This document shows positions 28,264 to 37,735 of a DNA stretch of 64,000 nt, in pieces. The stretch's first letter is position 1. Every line of letters begins with the position of its first letter. The stretch is from positions 62,001 to 126,000 of the forward strand of contig NZ_CP053435.1 in the NCBI RefSeq assembly GCF_013127955.1. The letters are read 5' to 3'. A program made the translations under genes and the position numbers. Below the pieces are notes generated by a model. The model made no database searches. It was not told where the DNA came from and worked only from the letters and a program-made list of their open reading frames with translations. This DNA comes from Spirosoma taeanense. GTDB lineage: Bacteria > Bacteroidota > Bacteroidia > Cytophagales > Spirosomataceae.

Positions 28264-29367
28264 ATGAAACATACGCAGCAACCCGAAGCCCTGCTGGTTT
28301 TACAGGACGGTTCGGTGTTCCGGGGTCTGGCGCTCGGCAAAAAAGGTACAGCCGGGGGTGAAATTTGCTTTAACACCGGCATGACCGGCTATCAGGAAAT
28401 TTATACGGATCCGTCGTACTACGGACAGGTAATCATCAATACTACCTCGCACATTGGTAACTACGGTGTGCTGAACAACGCCGAGCAGGAGTCAAATGGA
28501 GTGAAAATTCGGGGGATGGTTTGCAATTTCTTCTCGAATATCCATTCACGGTATACGGCTGATGGCTCACTTCAGGATTATTTTGAACGGGCCAATATTG
28601 TCGGTATTCACGGAATTGATACTCGTCAACTGGTGCGCTACATTCGTTCGAAAGGCGTAATGAACTGCATTATTTCTTCGGAGATTCTTGATCCAGCAGC
28701 ATTACTGGCCGAACTGCACAAGGTGCCCGATATGGAAGGGCTGGAGTTGTCTTCGGAAGTTTGTACTCAGGAAGCTTATGAGCAGGGTGATCCGGAAGCG
28801 AAGCTGCGGGTAGCTGTGCTGGATTTAGGCGTAAAACGGAGTATTCTGAGCAATTTCAATGAACGCGGAGTATTCTGTAAGGTCTTTCCTGCTAAAACGC
28901 CGTATGAAAATTTGGCTGCCTGGAAACCGAACGGCTATTTCATTGCTAACGGTCCCGGCGACCCGGCCGCTATGCCCTATGCTGTTGAGACGGTTAAGCA
29001 GGCCTTAGATGAAGATAAACCTCTGTTCGGTATTTGCCTGGGCCACCAGATATTATCGCTTGCCAGTGGCATCTCGACCTATAAAATGCACAACGGCCAT
29101 CGGGGCCTAAACCACCCGGTTAAGAATTTGATTACGGGTCACTGCGAAGTAACTTCTCAGAATCACGGCTTTGCCGTAAAAGCGGAGGAGGTTATGGATC
29201 ATGCTAATGTGGAATTGACGCACATTAACCTCAATGATAAAACAATTGAGGGTATCCGACGTAAGGATAAACCTGCTTTTTCGGTGCAGTACCACCCGGA
29301 ATCGTCGCCCGGACCGCACGATTCACGGTATCTGTTCGATGAGTTTGTGAAGATGATGAAGGAATAA
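28264..29367 (+). CDS. carA: Carbamoyl-phosphate synthase small (glutaminase) subunit
   Basis: 367 residues. It hydrolyses glutamine and passes ammonia to CarB for carbamoyl phosphate used in arginine and pyrimidine synthesis. The N-domain contains FNTGMTGYQEIYTDPSYYGQ. The class I amidotransferase domain has the nucleophile Cys in GICLGHQILSLA and His/Glu in QYHPESSPGPHD. carB is not in the window. It starts after the rplQ terminator and ends inside a 47-bp palindrome shared with the convergent protease gene. Confidence 0.98.
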   Translation: MKHTQQPEALLVLQDGSVFRGLALGKKGTAGGEICFNTGMTGYQEIYTDPSYYGQVIINTTSHIGNYGVLNNAEQESNGVKIRGMVCNFFSNIHSRYTADGSLQDYFERANIVGIHGIDTRQLVRYIRSKGVMNCIISSEILDPAALLAELHKVPDMEGLELSSEVCTQEAYEQGDPEAKLRVAVLDLGVKRSILSNFNERGVFCKVFPAKTPYENLAAWKPNGYFIANGPGDPAAMPYAVETVKQALDEDKPLFGICLGHQILSLASGISTYKMHNGHRGLNHPVKNLITGHCEVTSQNHGFAVKAEEVMDHANVELTHINLNDKTIEGIRRKDKPAFSVQYHPESSPGPHDSRYLFDEFVKMMKE

Positions 29368-29412
29368 AGTAAATCAGCCTGGCAAGATAATCTTGCCAGG
29401 CTGATTTACTTT
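29366..29412. terminator. 47-bp near-perfect palindrome between carA and subtilase gene
   Basis: Arms 29366-29388 and 29390-29412 match perfectly over 23 bp around one central base. The left arm begins within the carA stop codon. It serves two convergent genes and is the natural terminator of both. Confidence 0.82.
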
Positions 29413-29425
29413 ACGTCTGCGTGGA

Positions 29426-31588
29426 TTATCTGATTACTTTGATCGTACGGCTTTCCGTCAATGTATGAATCCGTAATAGATAAACACCGGTTGACTGGCG
29501 GTTAAGCGGAATACGTACTTTTTGTTCTGCGTCGGCCTGTTCAACTGTCTGGCTGATAATGCTCCGACCATCTGCGGTTGTTAGGGCAATCGTCAACGGT
29601 TTACCTGCAACCCCACGAATGGTAGCTTCGAGCTGATCGCCTATGACTGGATTTGCACCCATGTCGATACGTAGACCACTATTCTCCGCGATAAGCCGTG
29701 CTCCGCCTGTAAGTTTCGTTACGGCGTCAACAGCCGCTAGGGCATCAACAAGTCCATAGCCGGTGGCCTCATCAAATCCCTTGTCATTGCCATTCCCATT
29801 GTATGGGTTATTCATATCCACCGCTGTCTTTTGCATGACTTTACGAAGCGTCAGCGGATCAGGGCGGGTACCTTTCCAGGCTTCGAGCATCAGGGCTGCG
29901 GCTGCAGCTGCATTTGGCGCAGCCGCCGACGTACCAAAAAAGTTTGGCAGTGCATCGGCATCGCCTGACCAATCCGCATAGAAGAAGGATGTATTACCAC
30001 CATCAGGAGCCGTAAAGTCTGGTTTACGGGTGTCTTTGGGCGATTGATACCGGTTCCCATTGTCATCGAATAAAAGGGGAGTTCCGCCCAGCGATGAAAA
30101 AGGCTCGATGATGGGCGGGTTTACACCGTATGCGGGTGTTTGCGTGAAGCGAGCCGCTCCTACCGAGTTAGCCCCTTCGGCGTTTGAGTGGCCAACAATC
30201 GTTGAAGCTCCTAAGCCGGGATAGTCCCCTGAATTGACAAATAACTCTGTTCCATAACTAATATACTTGATCAGTTTAGGAGCTGGCCCGGTATATAAAC
30301 CAATTAGCAAAAAGACAAGCTGGGGCTGATCCGTCTCATTAGCGTAATACACAACTTCGAGAGGCTGACGGTTGGCAATGTTATTATATAGAGATGCCGA
30401 CAATATGTTGCCGTTTGCATCAACCAAGAGCATATCCAGGTCGGACTGGACGTTGCCACCGTATGGGTCAGACCATTGCAACCAATCATACACGTACGCG
30501 CCTGGTGGAACAAGCAACGGCTGGAAAGGCTGCTGAACGTTAAACTTGTGCATGGTATAATCACCTAAGCCCGGAACCGACACTTTGGGGCCTGGAAAGA
30601 ATGCGTGTTCGTAGGAATAGTCACTACTATTACCCGCGGACGAAAAATAGTGGATTCCTGCATCGCGAACCTGATTGACAGCCTGCGCTACGATGCCGTT
30701 CTGAAAATAAGGCTCGTCGAGATAATATACGTCATCGACAATAATGTCGCATCCCGCGTTTTTCAGGCGAATGATGTTCTGAGCAAATTCAGCCTCACCG
30801 TTGAAGGCGCTGGCAAACGCTAACGTAGCCGCCGGAGCTGCATCATGAATTAACTCCATCATAGCACGCCCTTCGTCTATACCATCAGTACCGAAGTACT
30901 CTTCAATGATTTCAACCGGGGTTGTATACCCGTTTGGGTTACCGGGGCCCGGCAGTTCGTCGTTCGCTACACCGGCAGCCGCGCCACCCAGGTTATTGTA
31001 GCTGTCTGAGAGCACGCCAATCTTGAGGCCTCTCCCGGTAAAACCCCGTAATTGCCGCACTAAATTTGACCGTAGCGCCGTATCGCACTGGCCAATGACC
31101 GGCATAGCAGCCGCTGCCAGCAGAGTAGGTTGGGATGCTACTAGACTGCGTAAACCAGTTAGTTGTCCGGCCGCCTTTAGCTGGCTAAGTGGCACATACG
31201 CCGAAACGGCCGTGTTGTATACGCCCGTCACATCAGCACCTAAGCTGCGTAGCTGATCCGCCACAAGATCAGCGTTTCCTTCGGCCGTAGCGGTCACTAA
31301 CACTTTATTATCGCGAATTCGCAGAAGGCTTTTGCCATCTTTCTTGAATCGATCCGGCGACGCACCATCCGCTAACTGTTGTAGAATGCGATCCAGCTTA
31401 AGAGACCTGCTAACCGGTAATGTGCTGTTGTTTCCCAGACGCAAGTTTGTGATTGAGGGAGGCTGGATAGCCATATCTATCCTACGCTGAGCCTGGACGG
31501 GAAGGACACCGCCCATAATTGACGTTACCGCTAGTACGGCTAGTGTTAGCTTGCTAAGCGTGTTTTTAAAAAAGGAAAGTTTTAACAT
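29426..31588 (-). CDS. Secreted S8-family serine protease with T9SS sorting domain
   Basis: 720 residues. A signal peptide covers residues 1-34 (ending VQAQ), so the protein is exported by Sec and then by the type IX system. The subtilase catalytic residues fit Asp195 (GVLSDSYNN), His248 in EGRAMMELIHDAAPAA, Asn320 in YFSSAGN and Ser554 in GTSAAAPNA. This is the divergent S8 branch in which His lies in an IHDAAP context rather than the usual HGT. The last 80 residues are a beta-sandwich sorting domain ending GVYLLRIHTLTESRTIKVIR. Convergent with carA. The substrate is unknown. Confidence 0.88.
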   Translation of the reverse strand: MLKLSFFKNTLSKLTLAVLAVTSIMGGVLPVQAQRRIDMAIQPPSITNLRLGNNSTLPVSRSLKLDRILQQLADGASPDRFKKDGKSLLRIRDNKVLVTATAEGNADLVADQLRSLGADVTGVYNTAVSAYVPLSQLKAAGQLTGLRSLVASQPTLLAAAAMPVIGQCDTALRSNLVRQLRGFTGRGLKIGVLSDSYNNLGGAAAGVANDELPGPGNPNGYTTPVEIIEEYFGTDGIDEGRAMMELIHDAAPAATLAFASAFNGEAEFAQNIIRLKNAGCDIIVDDVYYLDEPYFQNGIVAQAVNQVRDAGIHYFSSAGNSSDYSYEHAFFPGPKVSVPGLGDYTMHKFNVQQPFQPLLVPPGAYVYDWLQWSDPYGGNVQSDLDMLLVDANGNILSASLYNNIANRQPLEVVYYANETDQPQLVFLLIGLYTGPAPKLIKYISYGTELFVNSGDYPGLGASTIVGHSNAEGANSVGAARFTQTPAYGVNPPIIEPFSSLGGTPLLFDDNGNRYQSPKDTRKPDFTAPDGGNTSFFYADWSGDADALPNFFGTSAAAPNAAAAAALMLEAWKGTRPDPLTLRKVMQKTAVDMNNPYNGNGNDKGFDEATGYGLVDALAAVDAVTKLTGGARLIAENSGLRIDMGANPVIGDQLEATIRGVAGKPLTIALTTADGRSIISQTVEQADAEQKVRIPLNRQSTGVYLLRIHTLTESRTIKVIR

Positions 31589-31738
31589 ATTAATTGGATT
31601 AGTTGAAGGTTGAACTACTTAGTATAAAAGCTATTAGAAAGTTAACAAAAGATAATTTTTTGTATAGATGAGCATTGATTAAGAAGCAAAAAATGATTTA
31701 GTGGGATAATGGCTGGGTTGGTTAGTCTCCGCATACAA

Positions 31739-34700
31739 CTAAACCTGCCAGAAGTTCCGGCTCCACTCTCTTCGGAAAGGCCAGTGGCGGGATTGAAGCG
31801 CTATAGGTAAGTATGCATGCGCTTCCTTAATCGCCTGCTGATAATAGGCATCGTCGTCGGTCAGAACGAGCCCGTCATAGTGCGCATCCGTTTTAATGGT
31901 CAGATCAGCAAAAGGTAATTCTGGCATCCAATCAGGATACTGGGCCGCTAACCGATCTTTCAACAAAAGTCCAATGCCTGATTTATTAGTTAGCCTGGGT
32001 CTGGGCCGAAAACGTTCCTGGGCGACGTCGAGGGCATAATTCAGGTAAGATTTGAGCAGTTTAGGCCCTTTATTGGCCATATCGCCAACGGTCAATTGGT
32101 CGGGCCATAAACTCGTGACGACGTAAACCCGCTCCCGGGCCCGCGTGACCGCTACGTTCAGTCGGTTTTCGCCCCCACGGGCGTTCAGGCTTCCAAACTG
32201 CATCGTCAATCGACCGCGCTCATCTGGGGCGTAACCCACCGAAAAAATAATTACGTCGCGTTCATCGCCCTGTACGTTTTCAATGTTTTTGACAAAAAGC
32301 TCTTCCCTTATCTGATGGGTTGGGCCTACTTCAGGGGCGGTCTGCATCACGGCTGCCGATTCCAGCATTTCCTGAATCAATTGCTGCTGTGGATAATTGA
32401 AAGTGACAACGCCAAACGAACGACCGGGCAGTTCAGTCGCCAACTGATCGAGTAACCTGACAACGGTTTCAGCCTCGGTGGGGTTAGTATTGTGCTGCCA
32501 GGTGCCTTTAACATTTACATAACGAATGGCTGGCTCATGGCGATTGATATCATCAAAGTAGGGCAGGAGTTGAAGACGATTCTGATAAAAATGCTCGTTC
32601 GAGAACGTAATCAGATCGAGCGACCGGCTTCGATAATGCTCGGTCAATGAAACTTGTGGGAGCTGCTGGGCGGCCAGTTCGAGCAAGGACTCTACTTCAA
32701 GCGCAGCCGGAACCGGTTCTTCATCGCTTTCCGGTTCCTCCAGTTGTACTCGGTAAAGATCGCTGGGCCGCAGTTGCTGGTTATCGCCGGTCACCACGAT
32801 TTGTCGTCCCCGAATGATAGCTGGAACGCCATTTTCCGCGAAGCACTGAGAGGCCTCGTCAAAAATAACCAAATCAAACAGGTCTTCACGTAGAGGAAAC
32901 ATTGCCGAAACCGACTCGGGCGATGCCAGCCAGCATGGAATTAACTTGAATACCTCATCGGCATACAATTCCATCAGCTTACGAACGGGCCAGATGTTCC
33001 TTTTCTTGGTTGTTTGATGCAGCAAATCGCGGTACGTAACGACGTTATTCAGGCGGTTAAGCGTCAGATTCCGATATGTTTGTTCCCGAAGTTTAACCAG
33101 TAGAATATCGCGGCTGAGCACTTGCTTATGTTGAAGGCTCTCCTGCAGCGTTTGCTCTATTTGCTGCATTTTCAAGGTAGAAACATTACGTAGTTCCGGG
33201 TAATGATGTTCAATATGACTTAACCAGGCTAAACGAAGCGTATTCTGAAAGGTAGCCGCCCAGATCGCGGGAGACGTATCGGCCAGTCGTTCAATTACTG
33301 TCTTTTCAACCGAAGAAAATTCTTCGCTAAGCCGGTCGGCTTCGACGAGCAGGTCAAAATCACGGCGGAGGGCTTGTCGAAGCGTTGTTACGTAAGATTC
33401 ATTCTGCCAAATTTGGTCTAACTGCTCATCAAGCAGATACGTGCGAACCAGAACCCGTTGCGTTTCCGTCTCTTCGACGGTAGAAAGCAGACCAGAAACA
33501 GTTTCTGTAAAACTTGTCGAGGTCTGCCAGGCAGAAACTGGTAACTGCTGAAGAACGGGCAATCGGTTAAGCTGCTTTACAAAATGCACCGCTTGGCGAA
33601 GGTACTGGAGACTAGCAGGAATTGGCTGCAACGTAAGCCCAGCCAATAGCGATTGAATCGATGAAAGGATTGTTTCGAGCTCAATTCGGTTGGCTACGCG
33701 AATTGCCAGCGTTTGAATGTCGCTTTTGCTAAGCGTTAACCCATTAGCCGAGGCCATCTGCTGTAATTCAGTCTTATCGGGGCTGGTTAACAGCCACCAG
33801 TTCCAACGGAACCACGATGAGCGGGCTATTTGTGCATCGGTCAGTACGGCTTGAAATTCGGGAAGACGATCCGGGGAAGATGTAACCGCCGGACCGGGTT
33901 CGGCTAAAGCCTGCTGCCATCTCTGAAGTAATGAGTCAAACTGAGTCTCCTCAATCTGAAACGCAGGATGAGCAGGATTATGACGTAACTCATTGATAAC
34001 AGGCCAAAATGTCACTGTTCCAGAAACCTCCAGTACGGTTAGTAACGTCGATAAATCCTGGATATGAGCCTGCCAGTTGGCTAGCTCGGTTACAGATAAT
34101 GATTTACCGATCAGGATATGAGCTTGCCGGGCAAGTGTTTGCGTGGCCGCCTGCCATTGCGCAATGGCCTGATCCACTTTTATTACATCTAGGCTCGCCA
34201 GTCGGGCAAAGCTAACCCGGTCAGCCCAGGGATACGTAGAGCTGAGCCGTTCCCTGTAGGCCGCATAATTGTTTAACCGCCGGACAAAGTTATCCACATT
34301 GTTAATAGGGAATTGTGGATAAATATCATCTAGTGCGATTGTCGGGCTATTAGGTGTGCTAGTGAGGTAAAGTTCTTTAACCGATACACCACACAGACTC
34401 AGGTCAAATAACGCTTTTTTGAAAGCCTGTAGATTCGAAATGGCTTCATCAATCCGTTGGCTTTCAAGGTCAAAGTCCCGTTCGAGCAAAACAGCGTTTA
34501 GACCGTTGCTTTGCTGTCGGTAGTGCTCAATCTGTTCGACCTGACCGGCAATTTGTTGATACAATGCCCGACGGTCGTCCTGGACATCGTGGATGACCGC
34601 CATAAACGGGGCCATACCTACCTGCCGTAACCGTGCCTGAACCACGTCGAGCGCTGCCCGTTTCTGACAAACAAGCAAAACCCGTTTGCCACCCGCGGCT

Positions 34701-35704
34701 GCGTCGGCCATCAGGTTAGCAATAAGCTGCGACTTTCCCGTACCGGGTGGCCCCTGTACAACCAATGACATCCCTGACTTGACGGCTCGCAGAACCCTTT
34801 CCTGCGACGCATCCATGGGCAATGGCGTGTGGATAAACCGTTCCGGGATAGGTGAAGATTCGGTCGGCAGATTAGCGTCCGGTAACAAACTATTCTCCAG
34901 CCCTTCAGTTTGCCTATCCTGCGCCTGCTGAATTAAAACGTCGTAATCGGGTACCAGAAAGGAACCCGCCTGAGGGAATATGCCCAATACGGCCTCCGGA
35001 AATAATTTCAATTCACCGGTACGCTCAAGCTGAGACAGACTTTTAGCCGTTTGTTTGTCGAAAAACTGGAGTCTATCCGTGAATAAGTTCTGGTTGAAAT
35101 TGATTTCAAGCAGGCTGGTTTTCAGCCATTCGTACAATTGGGTGCGAAAACTGAGTGGGTCGCGGTCGAAGTCGTCTATGGGTTTCTCTACAAGTTCATC
35201 CGGGAGTTTTACCTGATTGAACTGACCATAGGCCAAGACCAAAGTTGGGTTCAGAAAAGCCAGTTCCTCGCTTCGACGTGTCAGTTTCCAGAATTTGCCC
35301 TGCTGCTCAATCTGAACTGGAAAGAATAACAATGGCCCGTGAACGACTGTACTGTCGAGAAATTTTCCCCGTACGAACGGCCAGCCTACATATAAGTCTT
35401 CGGTTCCTCGCTCGTCGGTAATGAAGCGGGCCGTGCGGGCAATGCGCCGGAGCTTGCGACTAACCTCGTTGCTGCGTTCCTGCCGGGTGTCAATTACTTC
35501 ACAAAGGGCAATAGAGGCCCGTCGGCTAATCAAATCCGCAATTACAGAAAACGAAGGTTTGTTGAGCAGGAAATCTGTTTCGTGCAGGTCCAGAAACTGC
35601 CCGGCGGGTAGGCTTGTCAACAACAGCGATCGGTTGCGGCTGCTGAGGTTAGTGAGACGACGGCGAAAGGTTTTGAGGACTGAAGGCTGAACCGGAAATT
35701 TCAC
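31739..35704 (-). CDS. DUF4011-type SF1 (UPF1-like) helicase with C-terminal nuclease-like region
   Basis: 1321 residues. Residues 10-30 (FRRRLTNLSSRNRSLLL) resemble the start of a DUF4011 domain, which runs to about 270. Walker A is GPPGTGKS (318-325), Walker B is DLVIFDEAS near residue 950, and motifs V and VI are NVQGDERDVIIFSVGY and LNVAVTRARERVYV. The last 80 residues (HYDGLVL to FRREWSRNFWQV) resemble the degenerate Vsr/MTES_1575 nuclease domains that often follow such helicases. Related proteins occur in Mokosh-like defence systems and as housekeeping helicases. No partner gene is adjacent, so a defence role is only possible. It starts 55 bp after the TerC gene on the same strand. Confidence 0.82.
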   Translation of the reverse strand: MKFPVQPSVLKTFRRRLTNLSSRNRSLLLTSLPAGQFLDLHETDFLLNKPSFSVIADLISRRASIALCEVIDTRQERSNEVSRKLRRIARTARFITDERGTEDLYVGWPFVRGKFLDSTVVHGPLLFFPVQIEQQGKFWKLTRRSEELAFLNPTLVLAYGQFNQVKLPDELVEKPIDDFDRDPLSFRTQLYEWLKTSLLEINFNQNLFTDRLQFFDKQTAKSLSQLERTGELKLFPEAVLGIFPQAGSFLVPDYDVLIQQAQDRQTEGLENSLLPDANLPTESSPIPERFIHTPLPMDASQERVLRAVKSGMSLVVQGPPGTGKSQLIANLMADAAAGGKRVLLVCQKRAALDVVQARLRQVGMAPFMAVIHDVQDDRRALYQQIAGQVEQIEHYRQQSNGLNAVLLERDFDLESQRIDEAISNLQAFKKALFDLSLCGVSVKELYLTSTPNSPTIALDDIYPQFPINNVDNFVRRLNNYAAYRERLSSTYPWADRVSFARLASLDVIKVDQAIAQWQAATQTLARQAHILIGKSLSVTELANWQAHIQDLSTLLTVLEVSGTVTFWPVINELRHNPAHPAFQIEETQFDSLLQRWQQALAEPGPAVTSSPDRLPEFQAVLTDAQIARSSWFRWNWWLLTSPDKTELQQMASANGLTLSKSDIQTLAIRVANRIELETILSSIQSLLAGLTLQPIPASLQYLRQAVHFVKQLNRLPVLQQLPVSAWQTSTSFTETVSGLLSTVEETETQRVLVRTYLLDEQLDQIWQNESYVTTLRQALRRDFDLLVEADRLSEEFSSVEKTVIERLADTSPAIWAATFQNTLRLAWLSHIEHHYPELRNVSTLKMQQIEQTLQESLQHKQVLSRDILLVKLREQTYRNLTLNRLNNVVTYRDLLHQTTKKRNIWPVRKLMELYADEVFKLIPCWLASPESVSAMFPLREDLFDLVIFDEASQCFAENGVPAIIRGRQIVVTGDNQQLRPSDLYRVQLEEPESDEEPVPAALEVESLLELAAQQLPQVSLTEHYRSRSLDLITFSNEHFYQNRLQLLPYFDDINRHEPAIRYVNVKGTWQHNTNPTEAETVVRLLDQLATELPGRSFGVVTFNYPQQQLIQEMLESAAVMQTAPEVGPTHQIREELFVKNIENVQGDERDVIIFSVGYAPDERGRLTMQFGSLNARGGENRLNVAVTRARERVYVVTSLWPDQLTVGDMANKGPKLLKSYLNYALDVAQERFRPRPRLTNKSGIGLLLKDRLAAQYPDWMPELPFADLTIKTDAHYDGLVLTDDDAYYQQAIKEAHAYLPIALQSRHWPFRREWSRNFWQV

Positions 35705-35759
35705 AGGACGACGATCTACAGGATTTAGGCACGTAAAAAAGCAAAATCCTGCGAATCAT

Positions 35760-36851
35760 CTATACTTTGCCGACATCCTCTTTCTGTCGTTCGGGATCAG
35801 GGCTTTTTTCCGGAATCAGCCACGAAGCGAGAATGCTGACGGACAGAATCATAACGATGACGTATAAGGAGTACACGGGTTTAAATCCGACGCCTTCCAG
35901 CCAGTGTTCGGCCAGCATTTTGGCTCCGATGAAGGTGAGCAGTGCAGCCAGCCCAATCTTCAGGAAACGGAACTGACTCATGATACTCGACAGGAAAAAG
36001 AACATGGACCGCAGACCCATAATGGCAAATACGTTCGAAAAGAACACAATGTAAGGGTCTTTAGTAATCGAAAAGATAGCCGGAATGGAGTCTACCGCGA
36101 ACAGAATATCCGTAAAGGCTACCACAATCACGATGATGAACAGGGGCGTTACAAAGAGCTTGTGGTCAGATTTCCGCCGGACAAAGAAATTGTCGGTTAC
36201 GTTACGATGGTACACATTCAGGTATTTGCTGGCGAACCGAACAACCGGGTGGCGGCTTGGCTCAATCTTTTCGTCGTCTTCCTTCTGAGCAAAGAGCTGG
36301 ATGCCCGTATAAATGAGAAAGGCACCAAATAAGTACATGACCCACTCAAATCGCTGAATCAGGGCGGAGCCGACAAAGATGAAAACGAATCGGAGGACAA
36401 TAGCACCCAGAATTCCCCAGACCAGAATTTTTTTGTAAAACCGTTCGCGAACGCCGAAGGAGCTGAAAATCAGAATAAAGACAAAAATATTGTCGGCGGA
36501 TAACGAATACTCGACCAGATAGCCTGTAATATATTCCAGGGCCATGTTGTTCTGAAACAGCGTTAAGCTTGCCGCAAAATTACCGGGAATAAGCTCGACA
36601 TGGTCGGCGTAACGTTCGCGAACCTCCTGAAGCCTGGCCATGTCCGATATGCCGTGGACGAGGTAGCCGAAATTTTTCAGGAAAAAATAAAAGGCAACAG
36701 ATAACGCCACCCAGATGGCACTCCAGATAGCCGCTTCTTTAAACTCGACGACGTGACTTTTCCGTTTTGAAAAAGCGCCGAGGTCTAATGCCATGATAAA
36801 CAGGACGAAAGCCGCAAACGCTAGAAAAAATATAGTTTCGTTGGATAGCAT
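35760..36851 (-). CDS. TerC-family integral membrane protein
   Basis: 363 residues from the ATG at 36851. The frame extends upstream without family similarity. About nine transmembrane helices are present. Conserved acidic positions are in VEYSLSADNIFVF and DILFAVDSIPAIFSIT, as in TerC/Alx proteins that handle manganese or other metals, or support membrane-protein metalation. The tail is short and charged. It is divergent from the glycosyltransferase gene and upstream of the helicase. Confidence 0.92.
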   Translation of the reverse strand: MLSNETIFFLAFAAFVLFIMALDLGAFSKRKSHVVEFKEAAIWSAIWVALSVAFYFFLKNFGYLVHGISDMARLQEVRERYADHVELIPGNFAASLTLFQNNMALEYITGYLVEYSLSADNIFVFILIFSSFGVRERFYKKILVWGILGAIVLRFVFIFVGSALIQRFEWVMYLFGAFLIYTGIQLFAQKEDDEKIEPSRHPVVRFASKYLNVYHRNVTDNFFVRRKSDHKLFVTPLFIIVIVVAFTDILFAVDSIPAIFSITKDPYIVFFSNVFAIMGLRSMFFFLSSIMSQFRFLKIGLAALLTFIGAKMLAEHWLEGVGFKPVYSLYVIVMILSVSILASWLIPEKSPDPERQKEDVGKV

Positions 36852-36994
36852 ACGCAGTAAATCAGTAAGTCTTGATGCGCCCGTTTTAGAGAGCGTTCGG
36901 GGGCATTCTGCAAATCTACATTCAATCGTCCGAAGCAGTCGGTATCCTTCTGCAAATAATTGGCATAATGCTACCAACCCGTTAGTTTTGGCTT

Positions 36995-37735
36995 ATGTTT
37001 AATGGCAAAAAAGTTATTGTAGTTATGCCGGCTTACCGGGCCGCCTTAACACTGGAGCGTACCTACCGTGAAATTCCGTTTGATTTGGTTGATGATGTTA
37101 TATTAGTAGACGACGCTAGTCCCGACAATACCGTTGAAGTGGCTCAACAGCTGGGTATTCAGCATGTTATCCGGCACGACCGTAACAAAGGCTATGGTGG
37201 TAATCAGAAAACCTGCTACCATAAGGCGCTCGAATTGGGGGGAGACATTGTTGTAATGCTGCACCCGGATTACCAGTACACGCCTATGTTGCTGCCCGCT
37301 ATGATTTCGATAATTGGCAATGGCCTGTATCCCGTCGTTTTTGCGTCGCGAATTCTAGGTAAAGGCGCTCTGAAAGGTGGCATGCCACTTTACAAATACG
37401 TTGCCAACCGGTTTTTAACGTTTGCCCAGAACCTAATGATGAATCAGAAATTATCGGAGTACCATACTGGCTACCGGGCATTTTCGGGCGAGGTACTGCG
37501 CAATCTGGACTTTACCCACAACTCTGATGATTTCATATTCGACAACGAGATGATCGCCCAGATTTTCTATAAGGGCTATGAAATTGCGGAGGTAACCTGC
37601 CCCACCAAATACTTTGAGGAAGCATCTTCCATCAATTTCCGCCGAAGTTCTATTTACGGTCTTGGCGTTCTGCGAACCTCACTGTTTTACATGCTCACAA
37701 AACTCGGCCTGATGCGCTGGAAGATTCTGACGTAA
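36995..37735 (+). CDS. GT2-family glycosyltransferase
   Basis: 246 residues. The GT-A fold starts with VIVVMPAYRAALTLERTYREI, has the nucleotide-binding VDDASPDNT and a HPDYQYTP motif at the position of the metal-binding DxD. It resembles the dolichyl-phosphate mannose synthase-like group, but no C-terminal membrane domain is present, so a soluble or membrane-associated transfer of a sugar to a lipid carrier is likely. The substrate is unknown. Its last 41 bp overlap the end of the convergent polyketide synthase gene. Confidence 0.87.
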   Translation: MFNGKKVIVVMPAYRAALTLERTYREIPFDLVDDVILVDDASPDNTVEVAQQLGIQHVIRHDRNKGYGGNQKTCYHKALELGGDIVVMLHPDYQYTPMLLPAMISIIGNGLYPVVFASRILGKGALKGGMPLYKYVANRFLTFAQNLMMNQKLSEYHTGYRAFSGEVLRNLDFTHNSDDFIFDNEMIAQIFYKGYEIAEVTCPTKYFEEASSINFRRSSIYGLGVLRTSLFYMLTKLGLMRWKILT

